A DNA stretch of 64,000 nucleotides, taken from contig VERJ01000003.1 in assembly GCA_018882795.1 (NCBI GenBank), positions 29,867 through 93,866 of the forward strand, in the 5' to 3' direction. Origin of the DNA: Burkholderiaceae bacterium (GTDB lineage Bacteria; Pseudomonadota; Gammaproteobacteria; Burkholderiales; Burkholderiaceae_A). The stretch's first letter is position 1. Every line of letters begins with the position of its first letter. The notes below the pieces were generated by a model. It was not told the origin of the DNA and searched no databases. It worked only from the letters and a program-made list of their open reading frames with translations. The position numbers and the translations under genes were made by a program. Shown here piece by piece: positions 1 to 8,981 of the stretch.

Positions 1-1542
1 AAGGCCATCTCTGGCCCGTTCCTTGAGCACCCTCAGGTGCTGATGGCCCCGGGCCGCCACCTGGGGTAGATGCGTCACACACAGCACCTGTCGGTTTTGT
101 CCGAGTCCGCGCAGTAGTTTTCCAACGGTGTGGGCCACATTGCCGCCAATGCCGGAGTCCACCTCATCGAAGATCAGCGTGGGAATGTTGTTCGATGCAC
201 TGGTGACGACCGCAATGGCCAGACTAATGCGGGCCAGTTCTCCGCCGGAGGCCACCTTGTTGATGGGATAAGCGGCACCCTGTGCATGATTCTTTAGCGT
301 GAAGACGACATCCTCCAGGCCGTGGGCCGCAGGATTGTCACGGCGCTCACAGATCGCTTCAAAACGCATTCCGCCCATGGCCAGCTCACTGAACCAGTGG
401 TTTACGGACGTTGAGAGCTCCTTACAGGCTCTCTGTCGCGCACTGGAGAGTGATATCGCGATATCGTTGTAGTCTGCGCGGACTTTTTCCAACTGCTGTT
501 TTAGGGCCCGAACATCGGCAGCCTGCGTGGCCTTCTGCAATTCCTGTTGTGCTGTGGCCAGCAGATCCAGCAGGGCTTCAGGCCGTGATTTGAGTTTGCG
601 TGCAACATTAAAGATCGCCGCTACGCGGTCCTCGACCTCGGTGAGCCGATCAGGATCCAGGTCGGTGCGGTCCAGATAGCGGCGAAGCGCTTCGGCGGTC
701 TCTTGCAGACCAATGATGGCGGACTCCAGGGTTTGCGTGATTGGCGCAAGCCTTGGGTCTTTTTCAATGAGGGCCGTGAGCCGTTGGCTGAGCTTTTCGA
801 CCTGCCCGAGAATCGAGGGATCCTCCTCGTCGATCGCGCTGAGCGCGGATTGGGAGGCCTGCAAAAGCTCTGCCGCGTGGGACAGCCGTTTCTGTTCCTC
901 AGATAAAGACTCCCATTCGCCATTGATCAGCTTGAGTGTCTCGATTTCTTCGATCTTCCAGAGCAGCTGATCGCGCAGACCCGCAAGCTGCTGGGATTGC
1001 TGCTCGGCATCGGCGAGGGCCTGCTCCAATCGCTGCATGCTCCGCCAATATTCGGCAAGGACCTTGCATTGATCGTTGAGTCCGGCATGGGCATCCAGCA
1101 TGATGCGCTGCGCCTGTGGACGCAGCAGCGCCTGATGGGCATGCTGGCCGTGGATGTCGACGAGCAGTTCACCAATTTCTTTGAGCTGGGCGAGGGTGGC
1201 CGGCTGGCCATTGATCCAGGCCTTGGATTTGCCCGAGGCATCCACGACACGTCGGATCAGCAGTTGATCCGGATCCTCGTCGGTATGACAGTCCATTTCC
1301 TTTAGCCACTGGCGGGCATCGGGGCTGTCCGCGACATCAAAGCGGGCGCTGAGATCTGCTTTGCTGGCGCCTTCGCGCACAACGGTGATATCCGCCCTGC
1401 CACCGAGCAGCAGATCGAGCGCATCGATCAGAATCGATTTTCCCGCACCGGTTTCTCCCGTCAGGACGGTAAACCCAGCTGTGATATCGAGATCCAGTCG
1501 ATCGACGATCACAAACTGCTGTACGGACAGCGAGACAAGCAT
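1..1542 (-). CDS. recN: DNA repair protein RecN (3' end cut by window edge)
   Basis: SMC-like ATPase of recombinational double-strand-break repair. The N-terminus carries a Walker A motif, GETGAGKS, at about residues 29-36. The Walker B/signature region, TLIFDEVDSGIGG, lies near residues 453-465, followed by a CVTHLPQVAA segment, which is the usual RecN order. Helical, Gln/Glu-rich sequence between them fits the coiled-coil arm. About 514 residues are visible; the family is about 550 long, so roughly the last 40 residues lie outside the window. The ATG at 1542 is 15 bases after the nadK stop and an in-frame TAG lies just upstream, so no longer start exists. nadK and recN probably form one transcript. 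Confidence 0.95.
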   Translation of the reverse strand, partial: MLVSLSVQQFVIVDRLDLDITAGFTVLTGETGAGKSILIDALDLLLGGRADITVVREGASKADLSARFDVADSPDARQWLKEMDCHTDEDPDQLLIRRVVDASGKSKAWINGQPATLAQLKEIGELLVDIHGQHAHQALLRPQAQRIMLDAHAGLNDQCKVLAEYWRSMQRLEQALADAEQQSQQLAGLRDQLLWKIEEIETLKLINGEWESLSEEQKRLSHAAELLQASQSALSAIDEEDPSILGQVEKLSQRLTALIEKDPRLAPITQTLESAIIGLQETAEALRRYLDRTDLDPDRLTEVEDRVAAIFNVARKLKSRPEALLDLLATAQQELQKATQAADVRALKQQLEKVRADYNDIAISLSSARQRACKELSTSVNHWFSELAMGGMRFEAICERRDNPAAHGLEDVVFTLKNHAQGAAYPINKVASGGELARISLAIAVVTSASNNIPTLIFDEVDSGIGGNVAHTVGKLLRGLGQNRQVLCVTHLPQVAARGHQHLRVLKERARDGL

Positions 1543-1557
1543 GCGGTGGACTGAGGG

Positions 1558-2520
1558 CTAGTGGGGTTCGGTGGGTGGCAGGGGATCAGGCCGCCCGATA
1601 AATAGGGGATTGGTGCTCCAGTGGAGCTTTCTGCGCAGCATGACAAAGTAGTCGTAGCTCTTGGGGTGCAGCAGCCGCGCCTTGTGCGCGCCATGTCGGA
1701 TCACAATTTTGTCGCCGTCTTCCAGGGAGGTGAGCGATTGCATATCGCAGTGCAGGCTGGTCCCTGCGCCGTCGTTGACCATCACATGCACTTCCACTGT
1801 CTCTGGTAAGACGATGGGCCGACTGGATAGGGCCTGGGGTGCAACGGGGACCAGGGTGATGCCGCGCAGCCCCGGGTGCAGGATTGATCCCAGGGCTGAC
1901 AGTGCATAGGCCGTTGACCCGGTGGGGGTGGAGACAATCAGGCCGTCGGCCCGAAGTGTTTGCAGGTAGTGGCCATCGACAAAGATCTCGACTTCTACCA
2001 TGCGGCTGATGGCGCCACGGCTGATCACCGCATCGTTAAGTGCGGGGGCATCGAAGACGGCGGTCCGAATCTGGGCACCCGGCGCTTTGCGCATGACCGA
2101 GACCTGCAGCATGGCGCGGTCTTCTTCGATGTAATCGCCCGCAAGCACGGCAGGCAGCTCAGAGTCCACCTGGGCAATGTCGAGATCCGTCATAAAGCCC
2201 AGCCGACCCTGATTCACTCCGATGAGGGCAATCCCTGAGGGTGCCAGCTGTCGCGCGACGCCCAGCATTGTGCCGTCGCCACCAAGAATCACCGCCAGAT
2301 CAATGGTCTTGCCGAGTTCTGCAAGGCTGCCGTGGCCATCGATTTCCTGGGGTGTCAGGCCGGCACTTTTGGCGGTTTCTGATTCGACCCAGACGGACGC
2401 TCCTGCCTGACGAATGCAGGCGATGATTTTTCTTAGCGGCGTGGCGAGTCCCTCGGTCTGAGGACGACCGAAAAGTCCGACACATTGGAAGGGAGTCTGG
2501 CCCGGGCTCATGTGCGCCAT
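1558..2520 (-). CDS. nadK: NAD kinase
   Basis: Phosphorylates NAD to NADP in the cytoplasm. Family motifs appear in order: the GGDGTMLG nucleotide-binding motif at about residues 80-87, GVNQGRLGFMTD at 101-112, NDAV at 162-165, and DGLIVSTPTGSTAY at 192-205. The length of 320 aa is slightly above the usual 290-300, because of an N-terminal extension. A second ATG three codons in is an alternative start. It is divergent from hrcA with only 28 bases between them and is followed at once by recN, an order common in Burkholderiales. Confidence 0.96.
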   Translation of the reverse strand: MAHMSPGQTPFQCVGLFGRPQTEGLATPLRKIIACIRQAGASVWVESETAKSAGLTPQEIDGHGSLAELGKTIDLAVILGGDGTMLGVARQLAPSGIALIGVNQGRLGFMTDLDIAQVDSELPAVLAGDYIEEDRAMLQVSVMRKAPGAQIRTAVFDAPALNDAVISRGAISRMVEVEIFVDGHYLQTLRADGLIVSTPTGSTAYALSALGSILHPGLRGITLVPVAPQALSSRPIVLPETVEVHVMVNDGAGTSLHCDMQSLTSLEDGDKIVIRHGAHKARLLHPKSYDYFVMLRRKLHWSTNPLFIGRPDPLPPTEPH

Positions 2521-2548
2521 TACACCATAGGAGCGGGGATGGGGAATA

Positions 2549-3592
2549 ATGCGGGCTATGCTAGATGACCGATCCAGAAACCTGCTGAAAACGCTGATTG
2601 AGCGCTATATCGCCGAGGGTCAGCCGGTGGGATCCCGAGCACTGTCGAAGTTCTCGGGCCTTGATCTCTCACCGGCAACCATCCGCAATGTCATGGCCGA
2701 TTTGGAAGAGATGGGCCTGGTCGCCAGTCCACACACTTCGGCAGGCCGCATCCCGACTCCGAGAGGGTATCGGCTGTTTGTGGATAGCCTGCTGACGGTG
2801 CAGCCGATTGCGCCGAATCAGGCCGCTCTGCTGGAGGGGCAGCTTCAGGCCGACGCACCGCATCGCGTGATGTCACATGCGGCCCAGCTGCTCTCTAGTC
2901 TTTCAAGTTTTGCGGGTGTGGTGGTCACCCCGCGCAGGGCGGGCGTTTTTCGCCATATTGAGTTTCTGCGGCTTGGGGAACGTCGGGTGTTGCTGATCGT
3001 GGTGAGCCCCGAGGGTGATGTCCATAACCGTATTCTTCAGACTGATCGTGATTACACGCCATCGGAACTGATGGAGGCTGGTAACTACATCAATGCCAAC
3101 TATGCGGGCCTGGATTTCGAGGCGGTGCGGGCCAAAGTGAAAACCGAACTGACGGCCTTACGTAACGACATCTCTGCGCTCATGATGTTGGCTGTGCAAA
3201 CGGGCGAGGATGTTTTCTCCGGCCCTACCGATGAAGTGCTGGTCTCAGGCGAGCGTCGGCTGCTTGATGTCTCGGATCTGTCGGAGAACATGAATCGGCT
3301 GCGTCGACTCTTTGATCTTTTCGAGCAGAAGGCGTTGCTTGCGCGACTGTTGGAGGCTTCCTCGCAGGGCCAGGGCGTACAGATCTTCATCGGTGGTGAG
3401 TCTTCCCTGGTGCCGATCGAGGAACTTTCCGTTGTTGCAGCACCTTATGAGATCGATGGTCGGGTGGTGGGCACATTGGGCGTGATTGGTCCCACCCGCA
3501 TGGCCTATGAGCGGGTGATCCCTATCGTGGACATCACAGCAAAATTGCTCTCCACTGCCTTGAGCCACCCGAGTGCATCCCCAGCCAGCTGA
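2549..3592 (+). CDS. hrcA: heat-inducible transcription repressor HrcA
   Basis: Winged-helix repressor that in many bacteria binds the CIRCE element and is reactivated by GroEL. The N-terminal helix-turn-helix ([19 protein letters not shown], then [18 protein letters not shown]) and the C-terminal GAF-like domain ending in [10 protein letters not shown] are typical. Two in-frame ATGs are possible, at 2549 and 2558; most homologues begin with MLD, which favours 2558 (344 aa). Neither has a strong ribosome binding site. I see no CIRCE sequence in front of hrcA, grpE or dnaK, so its targets, probably groESL, are outside this window. Confidence 0.95.
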   Translation: MRAMLDDRSRNLLKTLIERYIAEGQPVGSRALSKFSGLDLSPATIRNVMADLEEMGLVASPHTSAGRIPTPRGYRLFVDSLLTVQPIAPNQAALLEGQLQADAPHRVMSHAAQLLSSLSSFAGVVVTPRRAGVFRHIEFLRLGERRVLLIVVSPEGDVHNRILQTDRDYTPSELMEAGNYINANYAGLDFEAVRAKVKTELTALRNDISALMMLAVQTGEDVFSGPTDEVLVSGERRLLDVSDLSENMNRLRRLFDLFEQKALLARLLEASSQGQGVQIFIGGESSLVPIEELSVVAAPYEIDGRVVGTLGVIGPTRMAYERVIPIVDITAKLLSTALSHPSASPAS

Positions 3593-3613
3593 TTTTTTTA
3601 GAAAAGTTTTTTC

Positions 3614-4717
3614 ATGACGCTTCCGTTGAAACCCGAACCGGACTACGCGCACGGCACCCGGCTGAAGACGGGTGTGCTGCTGATTAATCTGGGCACACCA
3701 GATGCGCCCACGCCAGCTGCCTTGCGCAGCTATTTGAAAGAATTTTTGTCGGATCCCAGGGTGGTCGAGATCCCAAAGTTTGTGTGGTGGCCGATTCTGA
3801 ACTTCATCATTCTGAATGTGCGCCCGAAAAAATCGGCTGTGAAATACGACAGCATCTGGATGCCGGAGGGATCGCCGCTGCGGGTCTATACCGAGCGACA
3901 GACGCAGCGCATTGAGGAAGTATTGAGGCAACGGGGTCTGGATGTGCATCTTGCCTATGCGATGCGTTATGGCAACCCCAGCATTCCCAGTGTGCTTGAA
4001 CGTATGCGTGCACAGGGCCTGCGGCGGCTGCTGGTGCTGCCCATGTATCCGCAATATTCGGCCAGCACCACCGCCACAGCGTTTGATGTGCTGCTTGGGG
4101 AAGTGATGGCCATGCGCAATCAGCCAGATCTGCGGCTGATCCGGAGTTTTCACGATTACGATCCCTATATCAGTGCGCTGGCAGCGCAGGTGGAGCGTCA
4201 TTGGGCCGCCAAGGGCCGCGGTGATCTTTTACTCTTCAGTTTTCATGGTGTACCGAAATTCTCACTGCTGAAGGGAGACCCTTATCACTGCGAGTGCCAC
4301 AAAACCGCGCGGCTCATTGCAGAAAAGCTGGGTCTTGCAGATGGCCAGTGGAAGATCTCGTTTCAGTCGCGTTTTGGTAAGGCGGAGTGGCTCAAACCTT
4401 ACACCGCTGAAGTTCTTGCGGACCTGCCCAAACAGGGCGTGAAAACCTTGGACATCATGTGCCCAGGGTTTCCCGCTGATTGTCTGGAAACCCTTGAGGA
4501 AATCGCCATGGAAGGCAAAGAGGAATTTCTTCATGCGGGCGGCCAGGACTATCGCTACATCCCCTGTGTGAATGATGACGCCACTGGGGTGCAGGCCCTG
4601 GCGGATCTGATCCAGGCGAATTTATTGGGCTGGCCGGTGGCCACCATGGCGGCCGACGACGCTGCCCAGCGGGAGCGGCAGCGCCTAAAGGCATTGGCCC
4701 TGGGCGCAGGAAAGTAG
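3614..4717 (+). CDS. hemH: ferrochelatase
   Basis: Last step of haem synthesis: inserts Fe2+ into protoporphyrin IX. The N-terminal signature LLINLGTPDAPTPAALRSYL is clear. The metal-binding histidine lies in SFHGVPK at about residue 211, followed by the family segment DPYHCECHKTA. At 367 aa it matches beta/gammaproteobacterial HemH. It lies 21 bases after hrcA on the same strand and ends three bases before a REP-like palindrome. The downstream kinase gene is convergent. Confidence 0.97.
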   Translation: MTLPLKPEPDYAHGTRLKTGVLLINLGTPDAPTPAALRSYLKEFLSDPRVVEIPKFVWWPILNFIILNVRPKKSAVKYDSIWMPEGSPLRVYTERQTQRIEEVLRQRGLDVHLAYAMRYGNPSIPSVLERMRAQGLRRLLVLPMYPQYSASTTATAFDVLLGEVMAMRNQPDLRLIRSFHDYDPYISALAAQVERHWAAKGRGDLLLFSFHGVPKFSLLKGDPYHCECHKTARLIAEKLGLADGQWKISFQSRFGKAEWLKPYTAEVLADLPKQGVKTLDIMCPGFPADCLETLEEIAMEGKEEFLHAGGQDYRYIPCVNDDATGVQALADLIQANLLGWPVATMAADDAAQRERQRLKALALGAGK

Positions 4718-4719
4718 TA

Positions 4720-4744
4720 GGTGTCAGGCACGGTGTCTGACACC
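4720..4744. repeat. REP-like palindrome (GGTGTCAG/CTGACACC)
   Basis: An 8-bp perfect inverted repeat, GGTGTCAG (4720-4727) and CTGACACC (4737-4744), separated by nine bases. It sits between the convergent hemH and phosphotransferase/kinase genes, where it could act as a bidirectional terminator-like hairpin. It shares its core with three other loci in this window (21103-21133, 22540-22552, 26583-26631), so it is a dispersed repeat and not a private terminator. Confidence 0.75.
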
Positions 4745-4749
4745 TTGGC

Positions 4750-6282
4750 TCAAAGCAGGGTCTTCACTTCGACGCAATGCCGAAGTTCATCGACTGAGAG
4801 TGGATCGGCCTCTTTTAGCTGCTGCTCAAGCACCTGGAGGTCGGCATCGGAGGCATCGTTTTGGCGTTGATGCCGCTGGAGGATGCGTGCGCGGCATTCC
4901 TCCACGGTTGCCCGGATGGGCACGATGTGCACGGCGGCCTCCAGTTCTTTTCCCGCATCAAGAAAGGGCTGCCTGAGTGCAGATTTTAGAAATGTCGCAT
5001 CCACCACGACACTCAGCCCATGGGTGAGCAGAACCTTGGCGTGCTCCAGTAGGTGATGAAAGGTGCGCTGGGTGGTGTCGTGGCCATAGAGCGCCGCGTT
5101 GGCGGTGCCTGTCGTGCGTGTCAGCGGATCAAGCCCGGCCAGGCGTTTTCGTTCCACGTCTGAGCGCAGCCGTATCAGTCCGCGTTTCTCCAAGAGCTGT
5201 TGTGACCAGAAGGTCTTGCCACAGCCCGACGGGCCATGCATGAGCAGTAACGCCGACGGCGCTGACTGGGTCAAGTCTTTTGCAAGCATCAAATAGCGCT
5301 CGGCATGTTCGGCTTTGTTTTGATGCATGCTGATTTTTGCCCGGACCAGCGCGCGATAGACCGCATAGAACTGGAGTCCGATCAGCCCGGAATAGTCGCC
5401 TGTGTGTTCGCACCATCGGTTGACAAATCGCCAGGCCATTTCTTTATGGCCGTGGGCGATCAGATCCATAAACAGAAACGCCACTTCGTTGATCACATCA
5501 ATGCAGCGCAGGCGGTCACTGAATTCAATGCAGTCAAACAGTACAGGCTTGTCTTCAAAGATGGCGATGTTGCCTAGGTGCAGATCGCCGTGGCAGGACT
5601 TGATGGATCCGTTGCCGTGTCGCTCGGCGAAGAAGGTTGAGAGTGTGCGCATTGTGTCGGTGGACCATCGGCGCAGCCTTGTAAGCCTGGGGTCTCTGGG
5701 GATCAGCGCATCCAGTTCGTCGAGGTTGTCGGTGGCGATTTGGACAATCTCCCCGGGGGCACCCAGCAGCGGGTCGTGCCGGATACCATCCTCCTGCTGA
5801 TGCAAGGCAGCGACTTGATCAGCAATCGCATCAACCAGATCGGCTGTGATGGCGTATGGCGTGGACTGAAGTGTGGCGTTGGAGGGAAATGCCCGCATTA
5901 CCACGGCCCAGTCGATGATTGGTCCGTCGGTTTCGGGATCCGTTGTCTCTTTGCCTAGGCTTTTCGCCGCGATCGCTGCTGGTGATTCAGTGGCGCCGAT
6001 GCGGACTGTCCCCCTGGCCAATTGGTGAATCGGGGCCACACCCAGGTACCAGTCAGGCGCGGTGCGTCGGTTCAGCCGGACCTCTTCGCAGCAGTAGCGC
6101 AGGCGCGATTGCAGATCGCGAAAGTCCACGAATGCGAACTTCACAGGTTTTTTTATCTTGTAAGCCAGCGACCCCGAAATCAGCACCCAGGAGATGTGGG
6201 TCTCGATCAGCTGGGGTCGGTTCGCAGATTGGGCCTGGATGTCCCGATCCAAGAGACGCTCAATAAAAAGAGGGCGGGTCAT
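4750..6282 (-). CDS. aminoglycoside-phosphotransferase-like domain fused to P-loop kinase
   Basis: A two-domain protein of 510 aa. The N-terminal half resembles the APH/choline-kinase fold, with the catalytic-loop motif HGDLHLGN at residues 231-238 and a metal-binding Asp in VLFDCIEF near 250. The C-terminal part is a small P-loop kinase with Walker A GPSGCGKT at 350-357. This is the known COG2187-COG0645 fusion found in many proteobacteria; its substrate is not established. It is probably not an antibiotic-resistance enzyme, given its conserved chromosomal setting. It diverges from grpE and converges with hemH. Confidence 0.85.
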   Translation of the reverse strand: MTRPLFIERLLDRDIQAQSANRPQLIETHISWVLISGSLAYKIKKPVKFAFVDFRDLQSRLRYCCEEVRLNRRTAPDWYLGVAPIHQLARGTVRIGATESPAAIAAKSLGKETTDPETDGPIIDWAVVMRAFPSNATLQSTPYAITADLVDAIADQVAALHQQEDGIRHDPLLGAPGEIVQIATDNLDELDALIPRDPRLTRLRRWSTDTMRTLSTFFAERHGNGSIKSCHGDLHLGNIAIFEDKPVLFDCIEFSDRLRCIDVINEVAFLFMDLIAHGHKEMAWRFVNRWCEHTGDYSGLIGLQFYAVYRALVRAKISMHQNKAEHAERYLMLAKDLTQSAPSALLLMHGPSGCGKTFWSQQLLEKRGLIRLRSDVERKRLAGLDPLTRTTGTANAALYGHDTTQRTFHHLLEHAKVLLTHGLSVVVDATFLKSALRQPFLDAGKELEAAVHIVPIRATVEECRARILQRHQRQNDASDADLQVLEQQLKEADPLSVDELRHCVEVKTLL

Positions 6283-6304
6283 GGGTCCATCGTAGCGCCT
6301 AGGC

Positions 6305-6331
6305 CTTGAAACCGCTTACTCCCGCCCCAAT
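6305..6331 (+). promoter_or_regulatory. sigma-32 promoter of grpE
   Basis: CTTGAAA at 6305-6311, a 13-base spacer, and CCCCAAT at 6325-6331 closely match the E. coli heat-shock consensus CTTGAAA-N13-CCCCATnT. Predicted transcription starts near 6338-6340, about 37 bases before the grpE ATG at 6377. This excludes a longer grpE reading frame starting at the TTG at 6338. Confidence 0.85.
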
Positions 6332-6376
6332 CTTGCTTTGTTAGATGTGCTTATTTCTCTGAGTCCTGGAAAATCT

Positions 6377-6976
6377 ATGTCCCATTCACACGAGCATCAG
6401 AAACCCCAAGAGTCCGAGCCCGCCGGGGCTGCAGGATCCAATTCAACCCACCCGTTTGAGGGTGAGTCTGTAGCGCCCGCTACCGAGACCACGGAAGTCC
6501 CAGCCGCGGCCCCGACACTGGAGCAGCAACTGGAGGAGGCTCTGACCAAGGTCAAGGCCTGGGAGGAGGAGTACCTTCGGGCCCGGGCCGAGATGGAGAA
6601 CCTCCGTAAGCGCGGCGCCCAGGATGTGATCAATGCGGGTAAATTCGCCATCGAATCATTTGCTGAAGCCCTTTTGCCGGTGGCCGATAGCCTGGAGATG
6701 GCGCTGGCGCTTGAGAACCAGACTCTGGATGGGCTGCGCGGTGGTGTGGATCTGACCCTGAAGCAGCTTCAACAGGCCTTCCAGAAAGGCCGACTGGTCG
6801 CGATTCATCCGGTGGGCGAGAAATTTGATCCCAACCGCCACCAGGCCGTGTCAATGGTGGATGGCAGCGCCCAGAATCCGCCCGTGCCCTCCAATCATGT
6901 GGTCCAGGTGATGCAGAAGGGCTATATGGTGGCCGAACGGGTGTTGCGGCCCGCCATCGTGGTGGTGGCGCAGTAG
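6377..6976 (+). CDS. grpE: nucleotide exchange factor GrpE
   Basis: Releases ADP from DnaK. The protein has 199 aa, with an acidic, disordered N-terminus, a long helical stretch (EQQLEEALTKVKAWEEEYLR, then RAEMENLRKR) and the C-terminal beta domain with HQAVSMVDG, NHVVQVMQKGYM and RVLRPAIVVVAQ. The ATG at 6377 (MSHSHEHQ) is chosen because the sigma-32 promoter places the transcript start at about 6338. grpE leads a heat-shock group with dnaK and dnaJ, but dnaK also has its own promoter. Confidence 0.95.
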   Translation: MSHSHEHQKPQESEPAGAAGSNSTHPFEGESVAPATETTEVPAAAPTLEQQLEEALTKVKAWEEEYLRARAEMENLRKRGAQDVINAGKFAIESFAEALLPVADSLEMALALENQTLDGLRGGVDLTLKQLQQAFQKGRLVAIHPVGEKFDPNRHQAVSMVDGSAQNPPVPSNHVVQVMQKGYMVAERVLRPAIVVVAQ

Positions 6977-6985
6977 GGCCGCAGT

Positions 6986-7011
6986 CTTGAATTCTTCCGA
7001 TCCGCCCCCAT
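6986..7011 (+). promoter_or_regulatory. sigma-32 promoter of dnaK
   Basis: CTTGAAT at 6986-6992, exactly 13 bases, then CCCCAT at 7006-7011, a near-perfect heat-shock promoter. It starts 10 bases after the grpE stop codon, giving a leader of roughly 40 bases. The dnaK ribosome binding site, GAAGGAAA, lies just before the ATG at 7056. Confidence 0.88.
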
Positions 7012-7055
7012 TTACCCAGTTAAACGTAACCCCCATTTTCTGAAGGAAACGCATC

Positions 7056-8981
7056 ATGGCAAAGATTATTGGCATTGACCTGGGCACCACAAACTCGTGT
7101 GTGGCCATCCTGGAGGGCGGCGCGCCTAAGGTGATCGAGAACTCTGAGGGCGCGCGGACCACGCCTTCCATCATTGCTTATATGGAAGACGGCGAGATCC
7201 TGGTGGGTGCCCCCGCGAAGCGTCAGGCGGTGACCAACCCCAAAAACACACTTTACGCAGTAAAGCGCCTGATTGGCCGCAAGTTCGATGAAAAAGAAGT
7301 TCAGAAAGATATCGATCTAATGCCTTTTGAGATCTCTAAGGCCGACAACGGCGATGCCTGGGTGAAAGTCCGCGACAAGAAACTCGCACCACCGCAGGTC
7401 TCCGCTGAGGTGTTGCGGAAGATGAAAAAGACCGCTGAAGATTATCTGGGCGAAGAGGTGACCGAGGCGGTGATCACGGTGCCAGCCTACTTCAACGACT
7501 CTCAGCGCCAGGCGACGAAGGATGCCGGCCGCATTGCCGGACTCGATGTAAAGCGCATCATCAATGAGCCGACCGCAGCCGCACTCGCCTTTGGTCTGGA
7601 CAAGGCCGCAGGCAAGGACCGTAAGATCGCTGTCTATGACCTTGGTGGCGGCACATTTGATGTGTCGATCATTGAGATCGCAGATGTGGATGGTGAGAAA
7701 CAGTTTGAAGTGCTCTCCACCAACGGCGACACCTTCCTGGGTGGCGAGGATTTCGATCAGCGTGTGATTGATCACATCATTGAGGATTTCAAAAAGCAGT
7801 CGGGTGTGGATCTCTCCAAAGATCCAATCGCCCTGCAGCGGATCAAGGCTGCAGCTGAGCGGGCCAAGATCGAACTCTCAAGCAGTCAGCAGACTGAGCT
7901 CAACGAGCCTTATATCGCGATGGCCAATGGCGCACCGGTGCACCTGACGTTCAAGATCACGCGTGCCAAGTTGGAGTCTCTGGTGGATGAGTTGATTGCG
8001 CGCACGATTGAGCCCTGCAAGATCGCCCTCAAAGACGCCGGTGTTTCCGCATCCGATATTGACGATGTGATTCTTGTCGGGGGCATGACCCGCATGCCCA
8101 AGGTGCAAGACGCTGTGAAGGCTTTCTTTGGTAAGGAGCCGCGCAAGGATGTGAATCCAGATGAGGCTGTAGCGGTGGGTGCCGCGATCCAGGGCTCTGT
8201 GCTGGCCGGTGATCGCAAGGATGTACTGCTGCTGGACGTCACCCCGCTGTCACTCGGTATTGAGACGCTTGGTGGCGTGATGACCAAGATGATTCACAAA
8301 AACACCACCATCCCGACTAAGTTCTCCCAGGTGTTCTCTACTGCGGATGACAATCAGCCGGCGGTGACCATCAAGGTGTTCCAGGGTGAGCGCGAGATGG
8401 CCAATGTCAACAAGCTGCTGGGTGAATTTAACTTGGAAGGCATCCCGCCATCACCCCGCGGTACTCCTCAGATTGAGGTGACCTTTGACATTGATGCCAA
8501 CGGCATTTTGCATGTCTCGGCGAAAGACAAGGCCACCGGCAAGGAAAACAAAATCACCATCAAGGCGAACTCTGGCCTGACGGACGAAGAGATTCAGAAG
8601 ATGGTCAAAGATGCCGAGGCCAATGCCGAAGAGGATAAAAAGCGTGTCGCCATGGTCCAGGCGCGTAATGCTGGCGAGGCGATGGTGCACTCCGTGAAGA
8701 AATCTCTGGAAGAGCACGGCGATAAGATCTCGGCCGATGAAAAAGCCAAGATCGAAGAGGCGATCAAGGAGGCCGAAGCAGCATTGAAGACCGAGGACCA
8801 GGCACAGATTGAGGCCAAGACCGAGGCGCTGATGAAGGCCTCGCAGACCCTCGGTGAAAAAGTCTATGCTGAGGCGCAGGCGGCAGGCGCCGCAGCCGCC
8901 TCGGGTGGTGCATCCGGTGCTGGTGCCTCCAAAGCCGATGATGTAGTCGATGCCGATTTCAAGGAAGTGAAGCGTGACTGA
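7056..8981 (+). CDS. dnaK: molecular chaperone DnaK (Hsp70)
   Basis: ATP-driven protein-folding chaperone. The start [17 protein letters not shown] carries the phosphate-1 loop. [14 protein letters not shown] and [12 protein letters not shown] are the other ATPase motifs. The linker [15 protein letters not shown] leads to the substrate-binding domain and helical lid, and the tail [13 protein letters not shown] is typical of proteobacterial DnaK. At 641 aa it is full length. It has a strong Shine-Dalgarno sequence (AAGGAA) and its own sigma-32 promoter. Its stop overlaps the dnaJ start by one base (TGATG). Confidence 0.99.
   Translation: MAKIIGIDLGTTNSCVAILEGGAPKVIENSEGARTTPSIIAYMEDGEILVGAPAKRQAVTNPKNTLYAVKRLIGRKFDEKEVQKDIDLMPFEISKADNGDAWVKVRDKKLAPPQVSAEVLRKMKKTAEDYLGEEVTEAVITVPAYFNDSQRQATKDAGRIAGLDVKRIINEPTAAALAFGLDKAAGKDRKIAVYDLGGGTFDVSIIEIADVDGEKQFEVLSTNGDTFLGGEDFDQRVIDHIIEDFKKQSGVDLSKDPIALQRIKAAAERAKIELSSSQQTELNEPYIAMANGAPVHLTFKITRAKLESLVDELIARTIEPCKIALKDAGVSASDIDDVILVGGMTRMPKVQDAVKAFFGKEPRKDVNPDEAVAVGAAIQGSVLAGDRKDVLLLDVTPLSLGIETLGGVMTKMIHKNTTIPTKFSQVFSTADDNQPAVTIKVFQGEREMANVNKLLGEFNLEGIPPSPRGTPQIEVTFDIDANGILHVSAKDKATGKENKITIKANSGLTDEEIQKMVKDAEANAEEDKKRVAMVQARNAGEAMVHSVKKSLEEHGDKISADEKAKIEEAIKEAEAALKTEDQAQIEAKTEALMKASQTLGEKVYAEAQAAGAAAASGGASGAGASKADDVVDADFKEVKRD

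Noticed and set aside
2521..2548. CIRCE operator in front of hrcA
   Set aside because: The 28-base spacer contains no TTAGCACTC/GAGTGCTAA halves.
4750..6282. Aminoglycoside resistance gene
   Set aside because: The APH-like domain is fused to a P-loop kinase in a conserved chromosomal setting and does not look like a mobile resistance enzyme.
6338..6376. Longer grpE start at the TTG at 6338
   Set aside because: It coincides with the transcript start predicted from the sigma-32 promoter and has no ribosome binding site; the ATG at 6377 fits the family.
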